Of a stretch of DNA of 64,000 nt, positions 51,346 to 62,018 are shown one piece after another (position 1 is the stretch's first letter; every line of letters starts with the position of its first letter). A model generated the notes under the pieces. It ran no database searches and was not told the origin of the DNA. It saw nothing but the letters and a program-made list of their open reading frames with translations. A program made the translations under genes and the position numbers. Source of the DNA: Pyricularia pennisetigena. Lineage: Eukaryota > Ascomycota > Sordariomycetes > Magnaporthales > Pyriculariaceae. The stretch lies in NCBI RefSeq assembly GCF_004337985.1, contig NC_043744.1:1912816-1976815 (forward strand), given 5' to 3'.

Positions 51346-53679
51346 GGAGTATTAATCTCGCTCAACTCGGATGCGCGGAGATTTTATTTTATATTACTTC
51401 AGCGTGGGCAGGACATCATCTGCAATCTGAGATGATGTGAGATGGGCGGGACTGGGGATTGCCTAGTGTTGTTTGTTTATTTGTGCATGTGATGTGTGAT
51501 ATCAAGGACGACTGGCAGCTGTAAACATACCGTCGGAAGTATCTCTACGTTTGAAACTGCTGTTTTGATACGTAATTTTTCTTGGGTTTGTGGGATAACC
51601 AGCTGCGAGATGTTATTTACCAGAGAGTGTGACACGAACTAACATCAAAACATCGCCATCCAATCTGAGCTGCCTTCAGTTACAATTATCTCATAACCCC
51701 CAGCCACAGGCCAAGACGGGATCTGATCGTCGACAGCGTAACTTTTCGAGGGGGAGACTAGTCCCAGCAGGGTGAATTCTAGTCTAGACCGAAACCACAG
51801 ACAGGAGGAGTGCATTATAAAAACAATACAAGTGAAAAAGAAGGAAAGAAAAAATAAATATAGACAAAATACTACCTGTGCGTGACCCAAAACACATTCT
51901 TGGCAAGTATGACCAAACCTTAGGCTAAATCCAGCCGCGTCCAACGAGGTAGGATTCCGATGCAGGTAACCAAAAGAAGACGATTCCATCTCGAGCCCTC
52001 CCAAGGCGGAAGCAATAAATATTAACCTTGACAGCTGTGTGGACGGCTCATGTCACTTTTTTTTCTTCTATTCTTTTTTGCCTCTTTTTTTCGTAGTAAC
52101 GCAAGCCGTGAAAATGATACGACATGCATTATAACATGATTACAAACAGTTTTGTCATGGTCGACGTATTCCGTATAAACCAGTCTAACCTGCTGCACGA
52201 CGCCGTCATTTGTCACACGAAAGCAACAGCAAGAAAAAAAAGACAGAAATGTATACAACCGTTTCAACACATGGACCTGCACAACGCGGGGGACCTTGCC
52301 GTGATTCCTACCCCAGGCGGGCAAAGGCAGACAACCAGACATGTACGTGTTGGTGTTGCCTCCCTTGCCCCCTTCCAGCTGCATGTGCTGGCCATATGTT
52401 CGCCTTTGCGGGATCAGATCTGTACAAAACACAATCTCGCTATGTCTAGACTGGTCTAGACACTCCGCCGTAAGAACGTCAAAGCGACAGAGGGGAGAAG
52501 ACAAAAAAAAAAAGAAAAAGAAATTGACCATGTGTCCGTCTGCTTGCGGGATGACCTGCGGCCCATAAACTAAAGCAAAACAACATTCACCACGCCAAAA
52601 AAGGGACTAGAGCAAAAAGGAGGACCCTGAAGTGGATGGAGCCACGGCAGGCCTCGACAAAGCACCCTTTGTGAAAGTGCCCAGCGTGAGTTTGCCACTC
52701 GACGGTTGCGTTCACGCACGAGTGGTTGCGGTCAGTTAACTGGTGGATCAAAGGAAATTGCACCAAGGCAACATGTTCGTGTGCTCTCGGACCACAGGCT
52801 ATATCGTTCATGGTTGCCTTTCACAGTCGATACGCGTTTTGCCCTTAGAGGAACAACCGAAAGAGGACATGTGGGTGGGGAGAACGAAGAGGAGATATAA
52901 ACATCTGATATAAGATGTACCGGGTACCTGCAAGGGAACCCAATGAGATGTACATGGTACTTTAACTCACCGATACTTAGAAAGAAGAGTGTTTCTCAGT
53001 AGTGAAGCCGATACTTGCCTAGTTCGCAAAGGTTAGCGCATAGAACAGTATTACATATTCCCTAGTGTGTTTACTATCTAGGATACTGCGCATGCCTGAT
53101 CTAATCGACAATATATGAACCAGGAAGAGACTGGTCTAGAGGCAGATACTAACAAAATACGCGGGTCAACTAGAAGCCGGATGATATAGGAGGTAAAGAG
53201 GAACTAGATCTCTCCAGGGACACGTCGGCAAGCGTATATTGCTAATTTTCCTCAATAATTGTATCTGAGACACATGCCTTGTTGTTCTGGACTGAAAATC
53301 GTATATCACTTGTGCCAGCAACTAATCTCTTACACTCAATTGTACAATTCAGCCAACGTTCGGAAACTATAGACATCACAAAAAAGACCAAAAGAAAGAT
53401 TTTTGCAAAGACAATCCCAATTTGCTAAATGTTTTCGCTAAACCATACAGTGATGACTAACTCCTCGTGCAGCACCTATCCCTTGACTGTATGCATGTTA
53501 TATGCGCAAGACAGTCTCGCCTATGACCTGAAGTCTGATTCTGCCCTAGTTGTACTACAGGCTATAGTTGGGATTCGATTGAGAAGCAAAGAGGAGTCAA
53601 GCGATATAAAAGTATTGAATGTGCCCCAAAAAGACGCCTGAATCCCGATATTTCCACAAACAAAATTGAGGGAATTAGC

Positions 53680-55970
53680 TCAAACCGGCGCCGGGACTGG
53701 CGGCAGAGGTGCTGGCGGCCCCGACCCGCCCGAGAACGGCTTGTCCGAATCCGGTTTTGGAACCACCAGGATGCTGTTCTCCGGCACCTTCGTGCGGCCT
53801 TCCAAGTCCTCGCCACGAATGACCTTCTTGACCTCTTCCACATCCAATGTCTCATACTGAACTAGCGCTTTGGCGAGCCTGTCGAGTTCGACGCGCTTGT
53901 CCTTCAGCAGCTTGGCGCCCCGTTCCTGCGCAACCTCGAGTATCGTCTTTACCTCTGCCTCTATAACTGCCTTGGTCGAGCTGCTAAGGTTCTCAAACGT
54001 GCGCCCGTACTCCATCGGCCCGAGCTTCTCTGACATACCCCAGCGGGATACCATCCTGTATGCAAGGTCCGTGGCGCGTTCGAGATCCTAATTTGTGCGC
54101 ATAATCGTTAGCCATGCCGTTTTCTGCGTAGAATTCAGTATGCCGGAACTATTCAGCTTACGTTGGAGACTCCGCTGGTGACCATGTCATCACCAAAGGC
54201 AAGTTGCTCAGCAATCTTTCCGCCGAGGAGACTATCTATCTGAGCCTTGTAATCTTTGACAGTGAAGGAATACTTGTCCATCTCGGGGAGGTAAGCGGTA
54301 TGACCAAGGGAAGGGCCGCGGGGGAGAATCGTGACTTTGTACAGCTTGTTGGGCGAGTCTTGAGTGTACAGAGTGATGAGGGCATGGCCAGCCTCATGGT
54401 AGGCAGTCATTTCCTTCTCCTTCGGGCTGATGACCATGCTCCTCCTCTCGGCGCCCATGATGACCTTGTCCTTGGCCCAATCGAAATCCTTGGTCGAGAC
54501 TATGGTCTTCCGTGTCTTGCTGGCGTGGATGGCTGCCTGATTGACAATGCTCTCAAGCTCGGCGCCAGACAAGCCAGGAGTGCTCCTAGCAATAGCCTCG
54601 TAATCGATGTTGTCGTCAGCCTTGATCTTGGTCGCGTGATGTTTAAGGATTGCGATTCGACCTCTGATGTCGGGTAGGTCAACCTGCACGTGGCGATCGA
54701 AGCGGCCGGGACGCGTGAGAGCTTTATCCAAAGAACGGGGGAAGTTGGTAGCAGCAATAACAATAACACCGCTGTCCTGCTCGAAGCCGTCAAGCTCCGT
54801 TAGAAGCTGGTTCAGGGTCTGCTTGGCATAGCTGGGATCCTTCGCATTACGCTTGCCACCGATGGCATCGAGCTCATCGATAAATACGATGGCTGGGGAT
54901 GCGCTTTTGGCAGCGGTGAAAAGGTCGCGCACTCTGCGGGCACCAACACCCACAAAGACCTCTTCGAACTCACTACCAGACATGTAAAAGAACGGAACAC
55001 CAGCCTCGCCTGCGACGGCCCTGGCCAGCAATGTTTTACCAGTTCCAGGAGGGCCGACGAGGAGTACACCCTTGGGGAGTTTGCCACCCAGGGACGAGAA
55101 CTTGTCTGGGTTCTTCAGAAACTCAACGAGATCCTGGAGTTCCTCCTTGGCCTCTTCACAGCCGTGGACGTCCTTGAATCGCGTCTTTTGCTTGTCTGCC
55201 TTGACCTCCATGTGCTTATGCGACGACATCTTCTTGTTGACTGACGTAAACATGTCGAAGACGATGCCCAAAACAACCATGGAAACGTAGGCAACGAACG
55301 CGAAGTAGGCCACAAATTTAACCCAACGGAAAATCTGCGACCCCCGAGATTCGTCGACCACAACTCTAATAGGCCCATTTGCAGTGTCTCTTGCGGACGA
55401 AATGTTGCCTCCCATGGATCTCGCAGCTACCGCTTGCCCCACCGCTCTGAGCCTGCTTGCGTCCTCGACAAACTCTCCATTGGCGGCCACCAAGTTTGAG
55501 GCCCCTTGGCTTCCTTCAAGCATGGCACGGGCGCGGTTGTACACCTCGCGCGTGGCATCGTTACTCGCAAAGAGACCAGATTGGTGGCGCTCCACAATGA
55601 TTGCAGGCATGTTTGCTTTAAGCAACGTCTGGTAGAAGGCATTCTGAGCAGAGGCACTGGAGGGATTCCGGTTCGCCGTTTCTTCGCGTTGCGCAAGCAA
55701 AGTCCTAGATAATCCGCTCATAAATAGCCTCTGGTGCGGGAATTGTAGATTTGACCCGGAGGCGGCCTGGAGGTGACGGCCTGTGGACGCGCCGAGAGGA
55801 GCATTGCGGATAAACCGGCTTGGACTTTGCAGTGCCGAGTATGTGCGTATTATCGAGTTTGCTATTAAGCTTTCTGATGTCGTGCTTCGGATGATTCGGG
55901 AGGCACTGCTGGGGAGAAAGACTGCTCGTCTTGTGGCTAAACTGCCGGCGATGGATGCGGCCGCTGCCAT
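53680..55970 (-). CDS. YME1: Mitochondrial inner-membrane i-AAA metalloprotease
   Basis: Exons 55970-54162 and 54087-53680 (74-nt intron, GTAAGC...TTAG) give 738 aa. The ATP-driven zinc protease faces the intermembrane space and degrades misfolded or unassembled inner-membrane and intermembrane-space proteins. An Arg/Ser-rich presequence without acidic residues opens the protein. One membrane span lies at about 219-241 (VAYFAFVAYVSMVVLGIVFDMF), as in i-AAA rather than the two spans of m-AAA. The AAA domain has Walker A GPPGTGKT (306-313), Walker B IVFIDELDA (361-369) and the second-region-of-homology arginines in RPGRFDRH. The protease site is HEAGH (525-529); the third zinc ligand is expected at the Asp of NDLERAT (residue 604), the first codon of exon 2. 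The Pro/Gly-rich tail is short. Its 3' end borders the gene desert. Confidence 0.96.
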
Positions 55971-57073
55971 ATTCTGGAGTCAAGAATATGGTTAGTTTAC
56001 GACTTTGTTCCAAATACCATCCAAAGTATCAGTGCAATGGATGACGATTCTTACTGGCAGGGCCGACGCGTGGGGAGCCATCGCGACTCAACCACCTCGC
56101 TGAGATAGGGTGGCCTAATGCTGTGATGCACAAAGGACGGCGGTAATACAATGGAAAAGTATAAATGATATGGAACTGAATGAAGTAGAAGATTTGAAGA
56201 GCAAGAAGAAAAGGAAAAGAAAAGATGGTGGTAAAGAATGACAGGATGAACCCGGGCAGGCAATCGTGGCGAATTTGGTAGTGGCCAGTCCGATTTTACT
56301 GTCCAGCGAGGGTTGAAGTAGAACCAAAAAGCCAGTTTGGAGTCTATTGCACTCTGAACACCCGAGAGATGGCAATAGTCCAGAAACCAACCTGTCCACC
56401 TGAAATTTCAGTAGGACGCCTTGCCGGTGTGTTCGTCCGTCGTCGTTTCCCTCCCCTTGCACGTTGTTGTCGTTTTGCGCCGTCCGTTGAGGGAGTGTCG
56501 CCAACGGTCGGAATTGGTGGCATCATTGCATCAGCCGGAGCCAGCCGCCCGGCTTTCATGGGTCGCTGGGCGTTCAGTTGGTGGGGCGAGTCATCACATG
56601 TTTCTGATTGGTCAGACTTTCGGGGTCGGGGTTTCTTGCACCCGTCCTGAGGGACCGGGATCGGATGTCTGGCCATTCATGTTGTGATTTATCGTATACA
56701 AAGGTACTATGCAATTGCTGTGGATACCTTTGAGCCTATTTGAAGGTCGGAAATCATCTTGTTGTGGAATATATGGCAATGTGCGCATTGTCTCTGGAAC
56801 TAGGTGAACAACATTAAGCTAAATACCTGGAAAATCATTAGGTGGGGAGTGTTAGCTTAGGTAGGTGCCTGAAATTCATCGAGGTTGTACGTCCATGCAT
56901 TCTTTTATTTTGTCAATCATAATCCAAACTTTGTCTCCATCTTAATATCTCTCGGTTCCTAGACAAGGCAAAAGAATAACCGTCATTGCGCTTACCAGTA
57001 CAGAGGTTGGCGCAAGCCTTGAACAATCAATCTGATTGAGATCAACTGCCTCGCGATATAACACCATGCAAGT
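55971..57073. promoter_or_regulatory. Divergent promoter region of YME1 and ALG14
   Basis: 1.1 kb between divergent starts. A basic Pro/Arg-rich frame on the minus strand (56344-56676, 110 codons, ATG start) is upstream of YME1 but has no domain I recognise; it may be chance. A TAGGTAGGT motif lies at 56858-56866. Specific promoter elements were not resolved. Confidence 0.45.
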
Positions 57074-58263
57074 ATGACCACCGAGAACCAGCCACAGAGA
57101 GTAACCGAGCCGAAAGATAGGTACCAAGGTAAGCAGACTACCATAATCTCAGATATCATGCCAGGTCGACAATAAATCACAATGATTTCAAGCCACTCGA
57201 TCCCAAAAAAAAGTATCAGCGTGTGAAGAAGGAGATGCACTAAGAAAAGGTGGGATTCAAAGACCAGAAGTCACCGTCCTTGACGGAGGCAGACTTGAAT
57301 ATCACGGATGCACTTCAAGACGACGACTACCGTCAATACCTCCCAGCTCTGCTTGGAACCGCACTGCTGGCCGCCGTGGGCTTCATTCTGGCATTATTTT
57401 ATGTACCGCCGTCTACAACTGCTTCTCTGATTACCATCGGCGTCTCTGTTGTTTTGGTAAGCCAACTCAATCCGTTTGTCGCAGGTATGATCGTTGTCAA
57501 ACTAAAAAAATGACAGACGCGTCATGTGTGGCTATCTCGCAAAAAGGCACGTGACCGCGGCTCTCTGTGGGATTCTACCATTAGTAGCTCTGCCAGTCCC
57601 AGTACCGGCGAGCTACCCGCTGTGTATCACACATACATCTTAGGATCGGGCGGCCACACTGGCGAGATCTTTGAGTTTGTTAAACGCAGTTTCCGGGGCC
57701 ACAAGAATCTGCATAGACGATATATCATTACATCCGGCGATACACACTCGCCTCATATTGTGGCGAGGCTCGAGACTCTCATTAGAGACACCGCTGGCGG
57801 ACAAGCAACCGGGACATGGGACGTGGTCCGTGTCGCCCGCGCAAGAAGAGTTCATCAACCATTGTGGACCGCATGGTACACATCCATTATCAGTGCACTG
57901 TCAATCGTCAATGCGCTTGCGAAGGAACCCAAAAGTCGACCCAGGAATACTTACGGATCAGGATACCGCTATCCTCATGTGATCGTCACCAACGGACCAG
58001 GGACTGGCTTCATTATGTGTCTTGTGGCTTACATATTGAAGCTACTATTCATTGCTCCCTCCAACCGAATGAAGATGGTATACATGGAGACGTGGGCACA
58101 TATCAGTACTCTGAGTCTTACGGGCAAGCTCTTTTACTATACTGACTTGGCTGACATGTTTCTTGTTCAGCATATGCAGTTGGCAGATCGAATACGAAAG
58201 CCATGCCTGCAGCTGTTCCAAGCTCCTGATTTCGCAAAGGTCACGGAGGAGGAAAGGAGTTGA
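57074..58263 (+). CDS. ALG14: UDP-GlcNAc transferase anchoring subunit ALG14 (3 exons)
   Basis: Proposed exons 57074-57128, 57263-57456 and 57517-58263 give 331 aa. Alg14 anchors catalytic Alg13 on the cytosolic face of the ER; together they add the second GlcNAc to the dolichol-linked oligosaccharide for N-glycosylation. A hydrophobic segment (about 45-66, further hydrophobic stretch to 83) is followed by a basic patch, then LGSGGHTGE (125-133) and VIVTNGPGTGF, both hallmarks of the family. The third exon is certain, and the second follows from the frame and the GTAAGC...ACAG intron. The first exon is inferred: exon 2 has no in-frame ATG and is preceded by an in-frame TAA, and a 55-nt upstream exon with A at -3 and a GTAAGC donor restores the frame. 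After FLVQ the C-terminus departs from the family consensus, so an extra splice there is possible. Confidence 0.82.
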
Positions 58264-58394
58264 TCTGGAGCTTTGACGGTAGCTGGTACCTGTCTATATT
58301 GTAGCATGAAGTTATACACAATTGCTGGTCTTACAATACCCCGTTCCCAGATTAGTAGGCGTATACCTCTGGTCAATCCTTTTCGTACACCAGT

Positions 58395-59279
58395 CTATTC
58401 CTTCTTATCTTCCAAAACGGAATCCACGCCGACCTCAAGCATGGCATCGTCGATCGAAACCTCTGCATCCTTCGCCTTTCCTCCGTACACAGGCATTGCG
58501 TTTTCGCGCTCAGCCTCAGCCTTGGCCATCTCGGCAGTGGCCCAGCCCTTCCACCTTTCGTACTCGTGGTCTTCCAGGGCTGTACCGATCTGCAGCCGGT
58601 TCTTGCCGAAGTAGGCGCCGACCATCCGGGCTTCTTCCTGTGCTATTCTCCTCTCCACTTCTTCCTCTTGCCTCAGCGCGTAGAACTCCCGCCGGACACG
58701 GTCGTATGCCTTTTCTTTCGTCATGCCTTTGTTGTGCATCAGCCATAGTTGACGTTGAACCACACTGTTTGGCGCGGAAGAGCGCGAGGCCTTGTCAGCG
58801 GGCAGTTCTTTCTCCAGTCCTAACGATTGCACTCAGCCCATGGGAGATTAGAGACTTGAAGTGCCTTACCTCTCACCGGACAGAGGGATGCTAGGCTGTT
58901 CCAACCCCCGGCTCCAGTCACAGTAATACGAGTCCCTGCCGTCAATTTCGAGAATCACCCTTGGCCGAGCGAGCTCCCATGGGTGGTCACGGTAGAAGGT
59001 CTTTCGTAGTTCATCTTCCTCGTACACAATCTTTTGCGGTCTGAAGATGTTCTTGGGCTTCCTGGCCTTGGGATTCGGCGTTTGGTGTTGAATTGGGATC
59101 GGTCTCGTAAGGATTTCAGAAGGTGGGATCTTCTGCATGGCCTGAAGCCATGGGGGAGGGACCTGCCGGTGTTCCCTGCCAGGCGGCATGGCAGGCAAAA
59201 CGAATTTCGTGTCCAGGTTGGCCTTGACTGTCCGATAAAGGTCGACGGCCCGAAGGTCGCGGGCGCGAAGCCTCTGCAT
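58395..59279 (-). CDS. RSM25: Mitochondrial small-subunit ribosomal protein mS23 (Rsm25)
   Basis: Exons 59279-58877 and 58819-58395 give 275 aa, joined over a 57-nt intron with donor GTGAGA and acceptor TTAG. A stronger-looking GTAAGG seven bases further on would break the frame, so the first donor is chosen. The protein is a component of the small subunit of the mitochondrial ribosome. Family blocks seen are the N-terminus [18 protein letters not shown], the segment [29 protein letters not shown] at the exon end, and in exon 2 [33 protein letters not shown] and the coiled Glu/Arg-rich [20 protein letters not shown]. The N-terminal region is basic and probably acts as the import signal. It is convergent with ALG14 (131 bp between stops) and divergent from the PPR gene. 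Confidence 0.93.
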
Positions 59280-59756
59280 CGTTAAATGATAGCGTCCCAA
59301 AGACGCAAACCAGAAACTTAGAAGGAACAAACGACAGATGAAGTTGGGGTCTTTTTTTGTCTCTCCACTAATTCCCGTTCCACAGACTTTTGCTTGCAAA
59401 AAGTCTGTACTTTTGGATGCGGGTGATGTATAATTAGCGGTTTGTCGATTCACTTCTCCCGGCGCGAATAGCACCGAAATTTCGGCGGACTGGAATTTCT
59501 GCCCGCGCGTTGTACTACTGTACGGAGCTTGAGCACAGACGCCGATCCCTGCCCACATCGATAAGGAAGGACCCCTGCAGTTCAACACCGGCAAGCAGAA
59601 TTTCTTCGCTGCAAAACCTACAGTACATGATTTCAATAAAGGGACGTCACACAACCGATTAGGCAGTCTACATGGTTTCTTGCCCTCCAAGGCCCAAGGC
59701 ATCCCCTGGATTATAACAGATGCTCTTGAGGCATTCACAATGATGTTGCTCAGCTC
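59280..59756. promoter_or_regulatory. Shared divergent promoter of mS23 and the PPR gene
   Basis: 477 bp separate two start codons on opposite strands, and both genes have, or very probably have, mitochondrial products. This is a natural bidirectional promoter candidate for co-expression. No specific binding site was identified with confidence. Confidence 0.5.
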
Positions 59757-61562
59757 ATGAAATTCCCTAGACGAATTGAAGGGTCGATATGCGGCACCGG
59801 TTTACTACTGCGACGGCCAGCATCGAGCTGGCAGAATCCGACGACCTACACCGGTACAGGAAAGCCGCGCCATTGGGGCTTCCGCGCGGTCACAGGACGC
59901 TCTATTCGGCCGAGGAGCAAGACTTGTCCGAGCAGTGGTGCACAATTTTTCACAGTTTCGTATCCTCGACGACACGATAACGCAAATGTTGCCAAGCTGG
60001 AGCGGGAGCTCGAAACTAATCAGCTCGTCTCTCCGAAGGCAATCGGCGCCAAGAATGGCATGCCGGCCGATGAATACCTGGAGAAGGGGAACAAGCTTTC
60101 CAAGGAGGAACTGTTGGGGTTTGTGGGAACATATGACGACGACGACACGGCAGACTTTCAACTCCGACTACTCAAGGATCCGTACCTTCGAGGATATGCA
60201 ACCCCCAACGGGCCTGACCTATCTGTGTCAAATAAAAAGGAAGACTCACAGTTCCCGTCTTTTGAGGAGGTAACCACGCCAAACGAGGAGGAGCGTACCG
60301 TGCTTTGGAAACTCTGGAATGCGATTCTCCGAAGAAGACGTAACCCTCTCAAGGTTGATGCACAGTACATTTACCATCTGTACTGCCAGCTCCCAGAGCC
60401 TCGCATGCCATATCTCCACTCAAAGCTTCGACATGAGCTGCTCCGCTCCCTATCCTATGGAGAAAAACCATCGGCCAAGGCTATGCTTCGGTACTTCGCT
60501 GTCATAGCCGATGTCAAAGAATGCGGCTATGCTTTGTTGCCAGTGGAGTGGAACATGGCGGTCCATCTCGCAACCAAGCACTTGAGCGTCGTCACGGAGG
60601 CTCAAGTCGAATCTGGGCTGAATATTTGGCGAGAGATGGAGCATCAGGCAAAGATTGCCGCGGATGGCATGACGTTCAACATACTGTTTGACAGCGCAAC
60701 AAAGGCAGGGAACTTTGCCTTAGCCGAGATGGTCTATGCGGAGATGGTAAAACGAGGGCATCCGTTCACCCGCTACCATCACGTGTCCCTGATATTTTTC
60801 TTTGGACTCAAAATGGAAAGCGACGGCGTAAGAGCTGCCTACAGAGAAATGGTCAGCGCCGGGGAGATTATTGACAATGCTGTCCTCAACTGCCTCATTG
60901 CTTCCTTTCTGAGATGTGGCGAAGAAGTCGACGCGTTGGAACTTTACGAGCGCATGAAGGCGTCCGTCGAGAATTCCGCCCACCTGCCAGCACAAACGAA
61001 TATGACGCAAAAGGCCGTGACCCGAGTCCTAATGATGTTTGCGCGTGTAGCAAGGAGCCACCCTGCCATGCGTGGAGAAATGCAAGCCGCCGCTTCGCTA
61101 GCACCGGACTTGCGGACGTATCGCATTCTCATCAGGCACTTTGCCATCAATGTCGGCAGGATCGACCAAGTCGCAAAATTTTTGAACGAGATGAAGCACT
61201 TTCAGATACCCGTACACGGTGGCATCTTTCTCTCGCTGTTCAAGGGATTTGCTTTGCACGGCGCCAAGGCAGGCTCAGACTGGAGCCCCCAAAGGCTCTT
61301 TAGCGTATGGGAGGCCTTTCTTCATGCCATCGATGGCGGCGCGGAAGGTCTTTACGTAGACACCTGGCTTGCCCTTTGGATACTGCGCGCCTTTGAGAAG
61401 TGTGGCCAGAGGGAAATGATAATGGACGTCTATGAAGACTTGAGAGACCGATGGAATTTGCCCCCAGACAGGGCAGATTTTATGTTGCGCTTTTTGCAGG
61501 GCCAGATGAAGCGGTTGGGTCTAAAGAGCGGCGCGGAAATGGGACTGGAACCTGAACCATAA
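59757..61562 (+). CDS. Pentatricopeptide-repeat (PPR) protein, probably mitochondrial
   Basis: Single exon, 601 aa, ATG at 59757. The first 75 residues are rich in Arg, Ser and Thr with almost no acidic residues (KFPRRIEG, LLLRRPASSWQ), as in mitochondrial presequences. Helical-repeat units resembling PPR motifs are seen from about residue 300: DGMTFNILFDSATKAGNFALAEMVYAEMVKRGH, then an adjacent unit about VLNCLIASFLRCGEEVDALELYERMK (376-401), and further on DLRTYRILIRHFAINVGRIDQVAKFLNEMK (451-480). The family binds single-stranded RNA and in fungal mitochondria acts in transcript stability, processing or translation. The target RNA cannot be read from the sequence. An acidic DDDD patch lies at 127-130. 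Divergent transcription from mS23 fits a role in mitochondrial gene expression. Confidence 0.82.
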   Translation: MKFPRRIEGSICGTGLLLRRPASSWQNPTTYTGTGKPRHWGFRAVTGRSIRPRSKTCPSSGAQFFTVSYPRRHDNANVAKLERELETNQLVSPKAIGAKNGMPADEYLEKGNKLSKEELLGFVGTYDDDDTADFQLRLLKDPYLRGYATPNGPDLSVSNKKEDSQFPSFEEVTTPNEEERTVLWKLWNAILRRRRNPLKVDAQYIYHLYCQLPEPRMPYLHSKLRHELLRSLSYGEKPSAKAMLRYFAVIADVKECGYALLPVEWNMAVHLATKHLSVVTEAQVESGLNIWREMEHQAKIAADGMTFNILFDSATKAGNFALAEMVYAEMVKRGHPFTRYHHVSLIFFFGLKMESDGVRAAYREMVSAGEIIDNAVLNCLIASFLRCGEEVDALELYERMKASVENSAHLPAQTNMTQKAVTRVLMMFARVARSHPAMRGEMQAAASLAPDLRTYRILIRHFAINVGRIDQVAKFLNEMKHFQIPVHGGIFLSLFKGFALHGAKAGSDWSPQRLFSVWEAFLHAIDGGAEGLYVDTWLALWILRAFEKCGQREMIMDVYEDLRDRWNLPPDRADFMLRFLQGQMKRLGLKSGAEMGLEPEP

Positions 61563-62018
61563 AGGATTTCAGACAATGGGCGAGATGGGAGAGAGTTGTA
61601 CCAACACATGGGTCTTAGCGGCGAACTTTTGTACATATACTGATACCATTAAATGTTCATATGATGTAAAATAGAAGAAAAAAAAAGATGTAATAAGGGA
61701 TCATGTAACATCACGGCGAGTCTAACCCCAATGCGAGAGCTGAAATATTCCCGGTACTGCTAATAGTCAATAGCGCAGCCATCAGCTGCAGAGCTTGGAT
61801 ATCATCGAACAATTCACGACCTTGCATCATGGACAACAGGCAGAAAATCACCGGCCATGCCATATACGGCCAAAGTACGCACAAAAGGGAGCGTCGATTG
61901 TTGACGAGTCTATTGTTGGCAGTACACATACAGTCTCCCTCATCCGTTTTTCCCATTCACCCAAGTTCCGAGAACCTGTGACCAACACCCCAAAAACAAA
62001 ACCAATTGAACCCAGCGT

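Larger units (their letters stand above)
27133..53679. other. 26.5-kb gene-poor region
   Basis: No frame in this stretch shows a recognisable domain, and the longest are about 100-200 codons, many starting with GTG or TTG rather than ATG. Base composition by eye is mixed and not uniformly AT-rich, with no clear mass RIP decay. Visible contents: poly-A/T runs up to 51 nt; a GA/GT microsatellite at 28676-28708; CT-rich tracts at 30520-30640; an ATTT repeat near 42448-42475; GAT/ATC repeats near 28800, 29688 and 34630; perfect hairpins at 33954-33973 and 51319-51345; and scattered TAGGTAGGT motifs. The first few kb upstream of 27132 should hold the promoter and perhaps a long leader of the C2H2 gene. 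I saw no reverse transcriptase, integrase or transposase signature, no long terminal repeats, no tRNA and no 5S rRNA. Confidence 0.6.

Noticed and set aside
27133..53679. Gene desert as a RIP-degraded transposon block
   Set aside because: By eye the DNA is not uniformly AT-rich, and no transposon motifs or terminal repeats were seen. RIP indices could not be computed, so this is a provisional rejection.
58862..58869. GTAAGG as the mS23 intron donor
   Set aside because: It looks stronger than GTGAGA seven bases earlier, but only the earlier donor keeps the frame into the conserved second exon.
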